NCBI GenBank assembly: GCA_020638995.1
Contig: JACKHM010000005.1
Location: forward strand, 62,001-126,000
Reading direction: 5' to 3'
Origin: Planctomycetaceae bacterium
GTDB lineage: Bacteria; Planctomycetota; Planctomycetia; Pirellulales; Pirellulaceae
Length of the DNA: 64,000 bases
The notes below the pieces were generated by a model. The model did no database searches. It saw only the letters and a list, made by a program, of their open reading frames with translations, and had not been told where the DNA came from. This document shows positions 27,403 through 35,727 of the stretch, in pieces; within the stretch, counting starts at the first letter, position 1; every line of letters starts with the position of its first letter. Position numbers and translations under genes: made by a program.

Positions 27403-28227
27403 ATGAAACCCCAAGAAACCAAAAGCACCCTCTTACTGAAGCATCACCTGAAAGCATTGAAGCTGCCCACGATGCACAGCGAATGCGAGAAAGTCGCGGC
27501 CCGCTGTGCCCGCGAGAACGTGGATCACTTGGGCTTCCTTCTGCAACTCTGCGAATTGGAACGCATCGATCGCGAGAAGCGAGCGTCCGAGCGTCGCCTG
27601 AAAGATGCCAAGTTCCCCAACACGAAAACGTTGGAGAGCTTCGACTTCGCCGCGCAGCCGTCAATCAACAAGCTGCTTGTTACCGAGCTGATGCGTGGCG
27701 CGTATCTCACTCAGCGAGAGTCGATCATCTTGATTGGCAACGCCGGGACGGGCAAGACGCACTTGGCAACGGCGTTGGGCGTCGAAGCGTGCGGCCAAGG
27801 CAAGCGAGTTCGCTTCTGGCGCGTCACCGAACTGATCACGCATCTGATCGAAGCGCGTGAAGAACGGCAGTTGTTACGCTTGAAGAACCAACTCGCCAAG
27901 CTCGATCTGTTGATCCTGGACGAGTTGGGATACGTGCCCGCCAGCAAGTTGGGCGCGGAACTGTTATTCGACATCATTAGCACGGCTTACGAGCGGACGA
28001 GTCTGATCGTGACGACGAACCTGCCGTTCGAGAATTGGACCGAAGTACTGGGCAGTGAGCGGCTAACGGGCGCCACGCTTGACCGGCTCACGCACCGCTG
28101 TCACATCCTGGAAGCCAGCGGCGAGAGTTACCGCCTGGCCGACGCTCGTCGTCGTCAAACCCCAAAAACCTCGCACAATCGCGCGAAACAAATCGGGGAA
28201 TCAACTCGTAAATCCAAGGGAGTTTAA
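27403..28227 (+). CDS. istB: IS21 helper ATPase IstB
   Basis: A DnaC/DnaA-like AAA+ ATPase of 274 residues that selects targets and activates IstA. Walker A is GNAGTGKTH and Walker B LLILDELGY; the sensor region SLIVTTNLPFENW follows. An N-terminal IstA-interaction domain precedes the ATPase core. Full length and undisrupted. Translation is probably coupled to istA, with only two bases between stop and ATG. Confidence 0.95.
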   Translation: MKPQETKSTLLLKHHLKALKLPTMHSECEKVAARCARENVDHLGFLLQLCELERIDREKRASERRLKDAKFPNTKTLESFDFAAQPSINKLLVTELMRGAYLTQRESIILIGNAGTGKTHLATALGVEACGQGKRVRFWRVTELITHLIEAREERQLLRLKNQLAKLDLLILDELGYVPASKLGAELLFDIISTAYERTSLIVTTNLPFENWTEVLGSERLTGATLDRLTHRCHILEASGESYRLADARRRQTPKTSHNRAKQIGESTRKSKGV

Positions 28228-28320
28228 GCTGCTGCGTCCGCGCAAGACCTGTGAGGGGTCTTGCGGGCCGCTCAGCCAAATTACAATAAGAAACAACAAA
28301 TCGGGCGCTAGCCTTTTCAA

Positions 28321-28356
28321 CCGCCCAAGCGCTGGCATTTTCAAACGCCGTTCACA
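28321..28356 (-). repeat. IS21 right terminal inverted repeat (36 bp)
   Basis: Exact inverted copy of 25767-25802. It is preceded inward by a degenerate copy of its GCGCTGGCATTTTCAA part. Confidence 0.95.
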
Positions 28357-28927
28357 GACTTGTTGGAAACAGTGGTACAACGTCGATCCCATTTATCGCG
28401 ACGGGGATCAAAAGCTACTCAGTACGTTGTGGAGCCACCATTTGGTCGGGCGTCCAGAGAACCTGTTGACAGGAGTCGGCTTTTTATTCGGCGGTTATCA
28501 TCGCAGTCATGGGCAATTCATAGACGGTAGTGCAGCGTTCGAAGTGCATCGTCCGGAGCATTGGATCTTCGAGGGAACGAAGCTCAATCGCGGTGACCAC
28601 TTCGGAGGCGCAGACACGATCGTTGGTTATGAATGCGATGGTTGCGAGTTGATGATGAAAGATGGCTTACCGGTCCCGACGCATCGCGATGGAACTCCAA
28701 GCAGCTTTACCGTGCTTGGTACGTGTCCCGCACGTTGGGCACCGGGCGACAGTGTCTGGTACGACGAGTTTCCGAAGGATCGCGTTGGCAACGCCGTCAT
28801 GGGAGTCTATACGCAAGGCGGTACGGTGTTTACTGCGGGCACCACCGATTGGGCTCATGGTCTGCGCGGCAACGATCCGGTGGTGACACGAATCACCAAG
28901 AACATTATCGATCGTCTATCAAAGTAA
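28357..28927 (+). pseudogene. 3' part of the IS-split DMFA2_C-like gene
   Basis: Starts with the second GACTTG target copy. From 28363 it continues the interrupted reading frame: the split Cys codon TG|T is rebuilt and followed by WKQWYNVDPIYRDGD. It holds the rest of the DMFA2_C-like domain, including GVGFLFGGYHRSHGQF, DTIVGYECDGCE and the C-terminal end KNIIDRLSK. No other disabling change is seen, so loss of function rests on the insertion alone. A frame open from inside the IS reads into this part but has no independent start. Confidence 0.88.
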
Positions 28928-28957
28928 CTTGCGAATTACCTGGCGGTGACCTGCACG

Positions 28958-30625
28958 TTAACGGCGGCCAAAACAGACGATGCACAAATCGTCCTGCCGC
29001 CGCGTATTCTCTAAGAAATGGTCCAACTCACAAATCACGCTGGTAACGACATCTGTCGGCAAACTTCCGTGTCGCAGAAGTTCTGCCACTCGTCGTTCGC
29101 CGAATGATTCTCCTGCACCATTCTCGGCTTCTGACATTCCATCCGTTTGGAGGAACAACAACTCACCCGCTTCCATCTGAAATGAATGCGATTGATAAAT
29201 GGTGTCTTTCGACGTCCCGAGTGGCGGGCCAAAAACCTCCCGTCCCGGTAGCCTTATTGTCCGATCAGCTCGGCGCAACTGCGGTGGAACATGCCCTGCA
29301 GAAGCAAGGGTTACGATATGTGTTCGAGGCTCGAGGACGATCATCACGAGTGTGATGAATCGCCCAAGCCTAGTCGAGCGACACGTCATCCCGTTGAGCA
29401 TATCCAGCACGGTCGCTGGATCTTGCAGCGAGGCAGCGAGAAAGCGGGTCTCGGCAAGGACCTTTGACATCACCAGAGCTGCCGGGATTCCATGTCCCAC
29501 TACGTCACCGATTACAACTCCCAAACGTCCATCGGACAGCGGGATGTAATCGAAGAAATCGCCGCCGACCTGTTCGGCTGGTTCGTAGTAGTCAAAGAAG
29601 TCATAGCCTGGTACGGACGGGCGAAGTTCCGGCAAGCTGTTTCGTTGAACTTCTGCCGCGAGCATCAAGTCGCGTTCCATCGTGCGGGCACGCAACTCGG
29701 CCTCGTGCATCTTTGCGACCGAGATCGCCAGCGAAGTTTGAGTTGCCATGGCGACGAGCAATTTGAGATCCTCTTGACCGAACGCTCGCCGACCGTTTGA
29801 CGTGTCGAGTTGCAAGACTCCCATCGAATTCCCCTCTCGGTCTATCAACGGAGCACACATGATGGACTTGAGCCGGAAATCGGAATTACTCTGGTTGGTC
29901 GAAAATCTGGCGTCTGTCGAGGCGTTGCTAGTTACGATGGCGTCGCCTGATTCCATCACCTTGTTAACGACAGCACGGCTAACTCGCAATTCTCCCTTGC
30001 GAATCTTCACCCACCCTGGTCGCAATTCGCCCTGTGCGTCTTTAAGAATGACACATCCGCGATGGGATTGCGGCAGCATCTTGAAGAGCGAATCGAGAAC
30101 GCGCGGCAGCAACTTGTCGAGCGACAAGAATTGCCCGAGGGACTGAGTGACTTCGATAAACGCGTCGAATCGCGGATCGGTCGATGTCGTGTGCAGACCT
30201 GTATCACTGCTGCTGGGACTAGCGACCTTCAGATAAGTAGCAGTATCGTCAGCCGGCCCTTCAAAGGCGTCTTCATCAATGATGCTCCGCTGATCGGGAA
30301 GTAGGTGTTCACTTTGATCTCGGTCTAGCGGGCTGAGCGATTCGTGAAACAGAAACTCGAACTGGCTCATCCGAATGCTGTCGCCCTCCTGCAGACGGAC
30401 GCGTGATTGGATGAGTCGATTGTTGACCTCGGTGCCGTTGGAGCTATTTAAGTCTTCGACATAGTAGTCTCGACCTACCAGGAGAATTCTGGCGTGATGG
30501 CGACTGACCGAGTCGGCGTCAACAACTACGTCACAATCCGATTGTCGTCCTAACAAGCAGCGTTTGCTGGTTAGTGGAATGGTGCGTTTTGCCGCAGAGC
30601 CCGTAGATGTTTCCAAATACGCCAT
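28958..30625 (-). CDS. FHA-GAF-SpoIIE (PP2C-type) serine phosphatase
   Basis: A 555-residue soluble signalling protein. The N-terminal FHA domain (about 15-90: LLGRQSDCDVVVDADSVSRHHARI, DLNSSNGTEVN) binds phosphothreonine. A GAF domain follows (about 150-310: HRGCVILKD, VIVGAPLIDRE-like core, GVLQLDTSNG). The C-terminal SpoIIE/PP2C phosphatase domain has metal-binding Asp residues in GGDFFDYIPLSDGRLGVVIGDVVGHG and FLQTDGMSEAENGAGESFG. The open frame begins 26 codons earlier; MAYLETSTG is chosen because the FHA domain starts soon after, but no clear ribosome site supports either. It is downstream of the Ser/Thr kinase on the same strand, suggesting a kinase-phosphatase pair. Confidence 0.88.
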   Translation of the reverse strand: MAYLETSTGSAAKRTIPLTSKRCLLGRQSDCDVVVDADSVSRHHARILLVGRDYYVEDLNSSNGTEVNNRLIQSRVRLQEGDSIRMSQFEFLFHESLSPLDRDQSEHLLPDQRSIIDEDAFEGPADDTATYLKVASPSSSDTGLHTTSTDPRFDAFIEVTQSLGQFLSLDKLLPRVLDSLFKMLPQSHRGCVILKDAQGELRPGWVKIRKGELRVSRAVVNKVMESGDAIVTSNASTDARFSTNQSNSDFRLKSIMCAPLIDREGNSMGVLQLDTSNGRRAFGQEDLKLLVAMATQTSLAISVAKMHEAELRARTMERDLMLAAEVQRNSLPELRPSVPGYDFFDYYEPAEQVGGDFFDYIPLSDGRLGVVIGDVVGHGIPAALVMSKVLAETRFLAASLQDPATVLDMLNGMTCRSTRLGRFITLVMIVLEPRTHIVTLASAGHVPPQLRRADRTIRLPGREVFGPPLGTSKDTIYQSHSFQMEAGELLFLQTDGMSEAENGAGESFGERRVAELLRHGSLPTDVVTSVICELDHFLENTRRQDDLCIVCFGRR

Positions 30626-30864
30626 ACAGAAAGTCGACGAGTTGACTGGAAGAGTAGCTTTGTGGGACCGATTGTAAACTAGATCCCGCTCCACGACATC
30701 CATAGGACTGGGCGTTCGAGAACTGCAACGCTGTCAAAATCGTCGAGACGCGAGTGAATTGGCCGCCGCACCGACTCCGGATTCCACCCTGTTTAACCTC
30801 CCCACTCAATTCAGTCACTCCGGATCATAGATACCCAGATCGAGTGTCAGCTAGCCGCAAGCGA

Positions 30865-32070
30865 TCACCTGACTGTCGCCAGAGTTTTCGCAAATTCGCC
30901 CATCGTGGCGAATCGATCGCGAGCCTTCTTTTCGAGAGCTTTCATGCAGATTTCGTCGACCGTGTGCGACAAGCTCGAAACGATGTTCGATGGGCGCGTG
31001 GGCAAATCATGTTCGATTCGATTTGCAACTTCGACAAAGTGTTCGCCGGTAAACGGCGGTCGCCCAGTGATCAGCTCGTAGAGGGTGATGCCGAGGCTAT
31101 AGATATCACTTTGTGGACCAACTTTGTCCAGGCGACCGGTCACTTGTTCGGGTGACATGTAACGCAAAGTACCGATCACCTGCTGGTCAAGCGTCACACG
31201 CGCTGAATTCTCCATCGATGCTAGACCAAAGTCCATGATGATCGGTGTGCCACGTTGGTTGACGATGATGTTTGATGGTTTGATGTCTCGGTGAATCACG
31301 CCCTGAACATGACACTCGTCCAACGCGAGAGCTACCTCGCGGATGATCTGGCACGCTTCGGCTACGTCGATGGGCCCGCATTCCCGCATCATCGACTCCA
31401 GCGTCGGCCCTGCCACATAGGCCATTGCAATAAAATCTTGACCTTGTACTTCGCCAATGTCGTAGACCGGGCAGATGTTCGGATGATCGATCGCCGCCGC
31501 GGCACGAGCCTCGCGAAAGAAACGAGTTCTCAATCCATCTTCGACTGCGTTGGCTGAGAATTTTGGCAGCTTCAGTGCAACGGGCCGATCAAGCCGTGTA
31601 TCGCGTGCCAGATACACAACTCCCATTGCGCCATTGCCGAGTTGATCAACGATCACATAACGTCCAAATCGCTTGCCCTTGCCTGTTCGTTCATCTTTCG
31701 TCGCGTCGCTCTCCGGCACTTGCATACCCGAAAACGTCGAACCTGCTGAAGGGAACTCAACCGTATCTGTGACCCCTGAACCGCCGGTCGCGGCATCAAG
31801 ATGTTTCACGAACAGCTTCTTTAACGCGTCGGCACATGTGGGGAAACGAATGAGGAAATCCTCGGGGCGCGGTTTTTCGCCTTGCTCTTCGCGCAAACAG
31901 AACTCTTGAAACGCGACTTCGGCAAAGACACTCGGATCAACGATCAACGCAGGTAACTGCTTCACGATCGTCTCGGAACGCACTCGCTGTCCGGATTTCC
32001 AGGACTCGCGACGTTTCGCGCGGATCTTGTCCCAAAGGTATCGAGCTGTGGCGTCTTTCGAGATGGTCAT
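30865..32070 (-). CDS. Hanks-type serine/threonine protein kinase, soluble
   Basis: A 401-residue kinase. An N-terminal helical region of about 130 residues with unknown role precedes a complete kinase domain. The Gly loop is LGNGAMGVVY, catalytic lysine K167 in VALKLPK, catalytic loop HRDIKPSN (Asp262), DFGLA at 280-284 and the APE-equivalent MSPEQ. No membrane helix or PASTA/WD sensor follows, so it is cytoplasmic, unlike many planctomycete kinases. It lies 239 bp upstream of the FHA-SpoIIE phosphatase, which could read out or reverse its phosphorylation. Confidence 0.92.
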   Translation of the reverse strand: MTISKDATARYLWDKIRAKRRESWKSGQRVRSETIVKQLPALIVDPSVFAEVAFQEFCLREEQGEKPRPEDFLIRFPTCADALKKLFVKHLDAATGGSGVTDTVEFPSAGSTFSGMQVPESDATKDERTGKGKRFGRYVIVDQLGNGAMGVVYLARDTRLDRPVALKLPKFSANAVEDGLRTRFFREARAAAAIDHPNICPVYDIGEVQGQDFIAMAYVAGPTLESMMRECGPIDVAEACQIIREVALALDECHVQGVIHRDIKPSNIIVNQRGTPIIMDFGLASMENSARVTLDQQVIGTLRYMSPEQVTGRLDKVGPQSDIYSLGITLYELITGRPPFTGEHFVEVANRIEHDLPTRPSNIVSSLSHTVDEICMKALEKKARDRFATMGEFAKTLATVR

Positions 32071-32262
32071 CTCGGAGCTCTTTCAAGGCAGGGTGGCCGT
32101 GGGGACATCCCCCAACCATATGGACTAGTATCGCGTTGGCAGTCTTGGAATGCAAGAACTTAAAATGAAAAGTCACCCCGCTCGAATTTCCTAGAAAACC
32201 GGGTCGTTTGTGGAAAGATAGGCTAGTTGCTGGCGATTTCCTCCAGCGCTACACTGAGGCCC

Positions 32263-33897
32263 ATGTACGTGTTCGAAAACCCCGTCTTGCAACGAGAATT
32301 GTTGGTGAATCTGCGGATGCCACGCGGATTTGTGTTGCTGTTCTTGTATCAGGCGTTATTGGCAACGGTGGTTTACTTTGCTTGGCCGCAGGACTCACGT
32401 CTCGACCTGACCGAAAATCCATCGGATGCCCGCAAGTTGGTTGATATGTTTTTCCTCGGCCAGTATATCTTGGCGTCAATGATGGCCCCTAGCTTTGCGG
32501 CGGGAACCATCACGGGCGAGAAAGAACGTAAGACCTACGAGATGTTGCTTGCAAGTCCATTGCGACCCGCGGCGATTGTGCTGGGGAAAATGGTGGCTTC
32601 GTTAACCCATCTCGCAGTCTTGGTGTTCGCATCGTTACCGATTGTGATGCTCTGCTTGCCGCTGGGAGGCGTATCTCTGTACGAAGTGCTCGCGGCTTAT
32701 CTCGGCCTGATTGTCTCGGTGATCACGTTTGGTGCGATCAGCGTGGCGTGCAGTAGTTTTTTTAAACGGACGTCTGCGTCATTAGTCGTGTCCTATCTGC
32801 TGATCCTCCCGCTCGCAATGATCGGGGTGTTGACATGGTATTGGCTCTCTGACTTTGGCTCACTTCGGCTGCTGCTCACGGTTAGCGTCTTGCCCGTCAT
32901 TGGATTCGCGATCTGTATCGCGCTGCTTGCCAATACTTCCTCGCGATTGCTGCATCCTCCCGATGTAGGTAGCGAGGGAAACGAAGTCGTTGACCTTGAG
33001 GTCGAAGCCCGTGATGCGGTCGGGCTCGTGATACAGCGCGACCAGTTCCCTGACCGTCTGTTTGCGCCGGGCAAGCGAGAAGATTTGCTCGAGGATGGTG
33101 CAAATCCAGTCTACGACAAAGAGATTCGCAGTGAGATCTTCAGCCAAGGCACATTGATGCTGCGGCTCGTCATCCAAGTCAGCATGGTGCTCGCGATACC
33201 GCTGATGGCCGTGTGTCTTTATATCTGGCCTGAGTATGCCGCTTGGTACATCAGCTACGTCGTACTTTTCAATGTATTAGTGGGCCCTGTGTTTTCCGCG
33301 GGCAGTGTCACCAGCGAACGTGAACGCGAGACCTTGGATCTTCTGCTCACAACCACAATTACACCATGGCAGATTCTGTCAGGAAAATTGATTGCCGGAC
33401 TACGAGTCTCGACGGTGCTTACTATGTTCCTGCTGTGGCCCGTACTCCTGGCGTGCTTAATGGTTTCTTCCTACTGGTCTAACTTGCATTGCGTCGCCGG
33501 TTACCTCTCGATTGTGTTGTTAACCTGCCTCACCACCGCGACGGTTGCGCTTTTCTGTTCCGTGCTCTTTCAAAAGACATCGACAAGTCTGATGTGCTCT
33601 TATCTTGTGATCATTGTATTGTTTTGTGTGCCGCTAGCCGTCAACTTCTTCGCGACGGAGTTTTTTCCCTCGCATCCGTCTACGCAATATGTCGAGTGGG
33701 CTGGTGTGACGAGCCCCTTCGCTGGCGCATTTGCAATTCCACTGGATATGGAACTTGTGCCCAACGATGATCCAGATGCGGTCAAAGGGAATTGGGCGCT
33801 GTATGGCACTTATGTCGCATTTACCTCGGCACTCAATCTCTTCTTATTGTCGATTATGGTCTGGCTGTTCAATGCACGTTGGCGCGTTGCGGCGTGA
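32263..33897 (+). CDS. ABC-2 type permease with two fused halves
   Basis: A 544-residue integral membrane protein with about twelve hydrophobic segments. It is an internal duplication: the ABC-2 coupling motif appears as GEKERKTYEMLLASPL in the first half and SERERETLDLLLTTTI in the second, each followed by a GK(M/L) helix. Such permeases export polysaccharides, lipids or drugs with a separate ATPase. No ATP-binding subunit is adjacent, so its partner is encoded elsewhere. The ATG at 32263 (MYVFENPVLQREL) is preferred to one 12 codons upstream. Confidence 0.82.
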   Translation: MYVFENPVLQRELLVNLRMPRGFVLLFLYQALLATVVYFAWPQDSRLDLTENPSDARKLVDMFFLGQYILASMMAPSFAAGTITGEKERKTYEMLLASPLRPAAIVLGKMVASLTHLAVLVFASLPIVMLCLPLGGVSLYEVLAAYLGLIVSVITFGAISVACSSFFKRTSASLVVSYLLILPLAMIGVLTWYWLSDFGSLRLLLTVSVLPVIGFAICIALLANTSSRLLHPPDVGSEGNEVVDLEVEARDAVGLVIQRDQFPDRLFAPGKREDLLEDGANPVYDKEIRSEIFSQGTLMLRLVIQVSMVLAIPLMAVCLYIWPEYAAWYISYVVLFNVLVGPVFSAGSVTSERERETLDLLLTTTITPWQILSGKLIAGLRVSTVLTMFLLWPVLLACLMVSSYWSNLHCVAGYLSIVLLTCLTTATVALFCSVLFQKTSTSLMCSYLVIIVLFCVPLAVNFFATEFFPSHPSTQYVEWAGVTSPFAGAFAIPLDMELVPNDDPDAVKGNWALYGTYVAFTSALNLFLLSIMVWLFNARWRVAA

Positions 33898-33920
33898 TCG
33901 AATGAGCAGTGCGTGCGGCT

Positions 33921-34097
33921 CTGACTTTTCGAGTGATAATTCGCGTTGCCGTCACCTTCCAAGTGACAAATCGCGTTGCCGTCACCTTCCAAGTGACAAA
34001 TCGTGTGGCCGTCACTTTCCAAGTGACAAATCGTGTGGCCGTCACTTTCCAAGTGACAAATCGTGTGGCCGTCACTTTCCAAGTGACGAGGGTTCAT
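33921..34097. repeat. 30-bp palindromic tandem repeat array
   Basis: Five copies with exact 30-bp period begin at 33951, 33981, 34011, 34041 and 34071, preceded by a degenerate copy at 33921. Each contains GTCACYTTCCAAGTGAC, a 7-bp inverted repeat around TCC. The first two copies carry the C variant (tcgcgttgcc flank) and the last three the T variant (tcgtgtggcc flank). It fills the gap between the convergent permease and lipoprotein genes. Both strands are open through it but the peptides are pure repeat and not credible proteins. Confidence 0.92.
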
Positions 34098-34118
34098 CAC
34101 CTGGAAAGTGATGGCCAC
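34096..34118 (-). repeat. Inverted terminal copy of the 30-bp repeat
   Basis: Read on the minus strand this is GTGGCCATCACTTTCCAGGTGAT, matching the repeat core GTGGCCGTCACTTTCCAAGTGAC except at a few positions. The array therefore ends in a copy of opposite orientation. Confidence 0.7.
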
Positions 34119-34150
34119 GGCTTTGCGTTCCGAGCGTCTATGGCCAGTTT

Positions 34151-34639
34151 TTATCTGGTGATCGATTCCAGCATGTCGTCTAGAATGTTTGACTCGTCTT
34201 CCATAAAGACCAGCCGATCTCCTTCATGGATGGCATAGTCGTAGCCCGGCGGCACCATTTTCTTTTTGCGATCAAACGGGACGTCCAACTTATGGTATCC
34301 CTGGCCATCCGGTCGAAGTCGCCACAATTCCATCTTCACCCGCCCGAAATGCTTTAGAGCCCTCGATTGCACTAGCACGTTTTGGACATAGGTAGCATCG
34401 TCGGTCAATGGCCGCGTGAATTTCTGCGACTCGTTGTTCGAGCCTCGCATCTCGACGACAAAAGAGGGCACATCAGCTGCAGTAGATAGTTCTGGATTAT
34501 CAGGCCCGCTGTTTTTCAAATCATTCGTGGCGGTGCCCTTGCTGACCGAAAAGACATCGCCAACGCCTGGCGCCAGCGTGGCGCAGCCAGTCGTTGCGAA
34601 ACACAGGCTGAGAATGATCGAGAGGTGACGAAGGTGCAT
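34151..34639 (-). CDS. Small predicted lipoprotein, unknown function
   Basis: A 162-residue protein with a lipoprotein-type leader MHLRHLSIILSLCFATTGC; lipidation would fall on the Cys in TTGC. The mature part contains a beta-rich segment (MELWRLRPDGQGYHKLDVPFDRKKKMVPPGYDYAIHEGDRLVF) resembling the polysaccharide-export SLBB/Wza-type fold at a superficial level, which I would not rely on. The open frame begins 11 codons upstream, but the inner ATG at 34639 follows GGAG and starts the leader. It is convergent with the ABC permease across the palindromic array. Confidence 0.65.
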   Translation of the reverse strand: MHLRHLSIILSLCFATTGCATLAPGVGDVFSVSKGTATNDLKNSGPDNPELSTAADVPSFVVEMRGSNNESQKFTRPLTDDATYVQNVLVQSRALKHFGRVKMELWRLRPDGQGYHKLDVPFDRKKKMVPPGYDYAIHEGDRLVFMEDESNILDDMLESITR

Positions 34640-34779
34640 TTCTGTTGCTCCATTCTTGGCGAGAATGAACACGAGACCCAGACGCCTCCCTAGTCTGTGT
34701 AATCGTTAATGTCGGGATAATCGGCATGTTCGACCCACGACTTTAAGCGAATCGCGAGAAATCTCACATAAATCGCGGC

Positions 34780-35631
34780 CTACTCGCTAGCAAACGTCTG
34801 ATCTCGCCCAGCGATTTTGCCTCTTCGTAAATTCGCGTCGGCCAACTCGAACAGCGTCTCGCAGCTATCGCCTGGCTTTCGCATCGCCAGTCCCGCGGTG
34901 GCCGTCACGGAAAAGTTACCGATACGCTGGCCGGCCGCAGAAATCTCGAGCCGCAAGCGATCCACGACAGTATGTCCGAACTCGGGCGCAAGATTTGACA
35001 AAAGCACGCCAAACTCATCTCCCCCGATACGAGCGACGTAGTCGTGGTCACGCACGTTAGACTTCAGCGATTCCGCAACTTGCCGTAGCACCTTGTCTGC
35101 CGTGGCGTAACCGTGCTGCGTGTTAATTTCCTTGAATCGGTCCAGGTCCAGAATTGCGAGGCAGAGATTCTCATCTTCGTCAAAGTCGCGACTCATCCGG
35201 CGCATTAACTCCTCGTCCCAAGCACGGCGGTTCGCCAACCCCGTTAACGCGTCCTGCTCAGCGAGCTCCATCAACCTCCGTTGTGCCTGTTGATTCGAAA
35301 TGCTTTCTCGGCGGAGCCGAACAATCTTGTAAAGCAGGTCGCAGGCCAGCCGCAATTCACTGCTACTTGGATCATAGGGAAATACCACGTCGGCCGCAGT
35401 TTCTTCGCCGACAGCAATCAAACCATAGGGTTCGGCGAAACCCGCTTTAAGTGAATCTAGGTCCGACACTCGCCGATGATCGGCAAGCACTATATCGAAG
35501 GAGTTGCAGCCGGCGGCATCTAATCGATTGACGATCTCACAGCAGCCGACGCCCAGCGAATCTCGCCATTTCTGCTCTTGGGGCGGCGAAGCCGGAAGCA
35601 ACAAGATCCTCGGCAGTTGGTTCATGCTCAT
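34780..35631 (-). CDS. GGDEF diguanylate cyclase with degenerate receiver-like N terminus
   Basis: A 283-residue enzyme predicted to make c-di-GMP from two GTP. Residues about 1-115 resemble a response-regulator receiver (FDIVLADHRRV at the usual Asp strand), but the other acidic and Lys positions are unclear. The GGDEF domain occupies about 125-280: DALTGLANRRAWDEE, LDLDRFKEINTQHGY, the active site RIGGDEFG, and the inhibitory I-site RDHD placed upstream as RxxD. Both the catalytic and I-site motifs are intact. ATG 35631 (MSMNQLPR) follows GAAG; a TTG further upstream is less likely. Divergent from pyrB. Confidence 0.85.
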   Translation of the reverse strand: MSMNQLPRILLLPASPPQEQKWRDSLGVGCCEIVNRLDAAGCNSFDIVLADHRRVSDLDSLKAGFAEPYGLIAVGEETAADVVFPYDPSSSELRLACDLLYKIVRLRRESISNQQAQRRLMELAEQDALTGLANRRAWDEELMRRMSRDFDEDENLCLAILDLDRFKEINTQHGYATADKVLRQVAESLKSNVRDHDYVARIGGDEFGVLLSNLAPEFGHTVVDRLRLEISAAGQRIGNFSVTATAGLAMRKPGDSCETLFELADANLRRGKIAGRDQTFASE

Positions 35632-35727
35632 CGTCAACTTCTGTGTGGCTTGTGACCCAGTATCGCGCTGATACAATCACGGGAAACCGAGTCGGTCACA
35701 CCTGCCAATAGATATGAGTAGCTGCAC

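Larger units (their letters stand above)
25767..28356 (+). mobile_element. Complete IS21-family insertion sequence, 2,590 bp
   Basis: The element starts TGTGAACG and ends CGTTCACA. It has a perfect 36-bp terminal inverted repeat, carries istA and istB in the standard order, and is flanked by a 6-bp target duplication. Inside the right end, GCGCTAGCCTTTTCAA partly repeats the terminal GCGCTGGCATTTTCAA, like the multiple transposase-binding repeats of IS21. Perfect ends, intact genes and an intact duplication point to a recent insertion. Confidence 0.96.

Noticed and set aside
28079..28362. Upstream part of the frame 28079-28927, starting inside istB
   Set aside because: It has no independent start and overlaps istB and the IS right end; only the segment from 28363 is the real 3' part of the interrupted gene.
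33810..34118. Frames reading the 30-bp array as VTWKVTATRF- or CHLESDGHT-type repeats
   Set aside because: All three frames are open because the unit is 30 bp without stops; the peptides mirror the DNA repeat and carry no leader, start signal or non-repeat domain.
33921..34118. CRISPR array
   Set aside because: The 30-bp units are directly adjacent with no spacers, and no cas genes are present.
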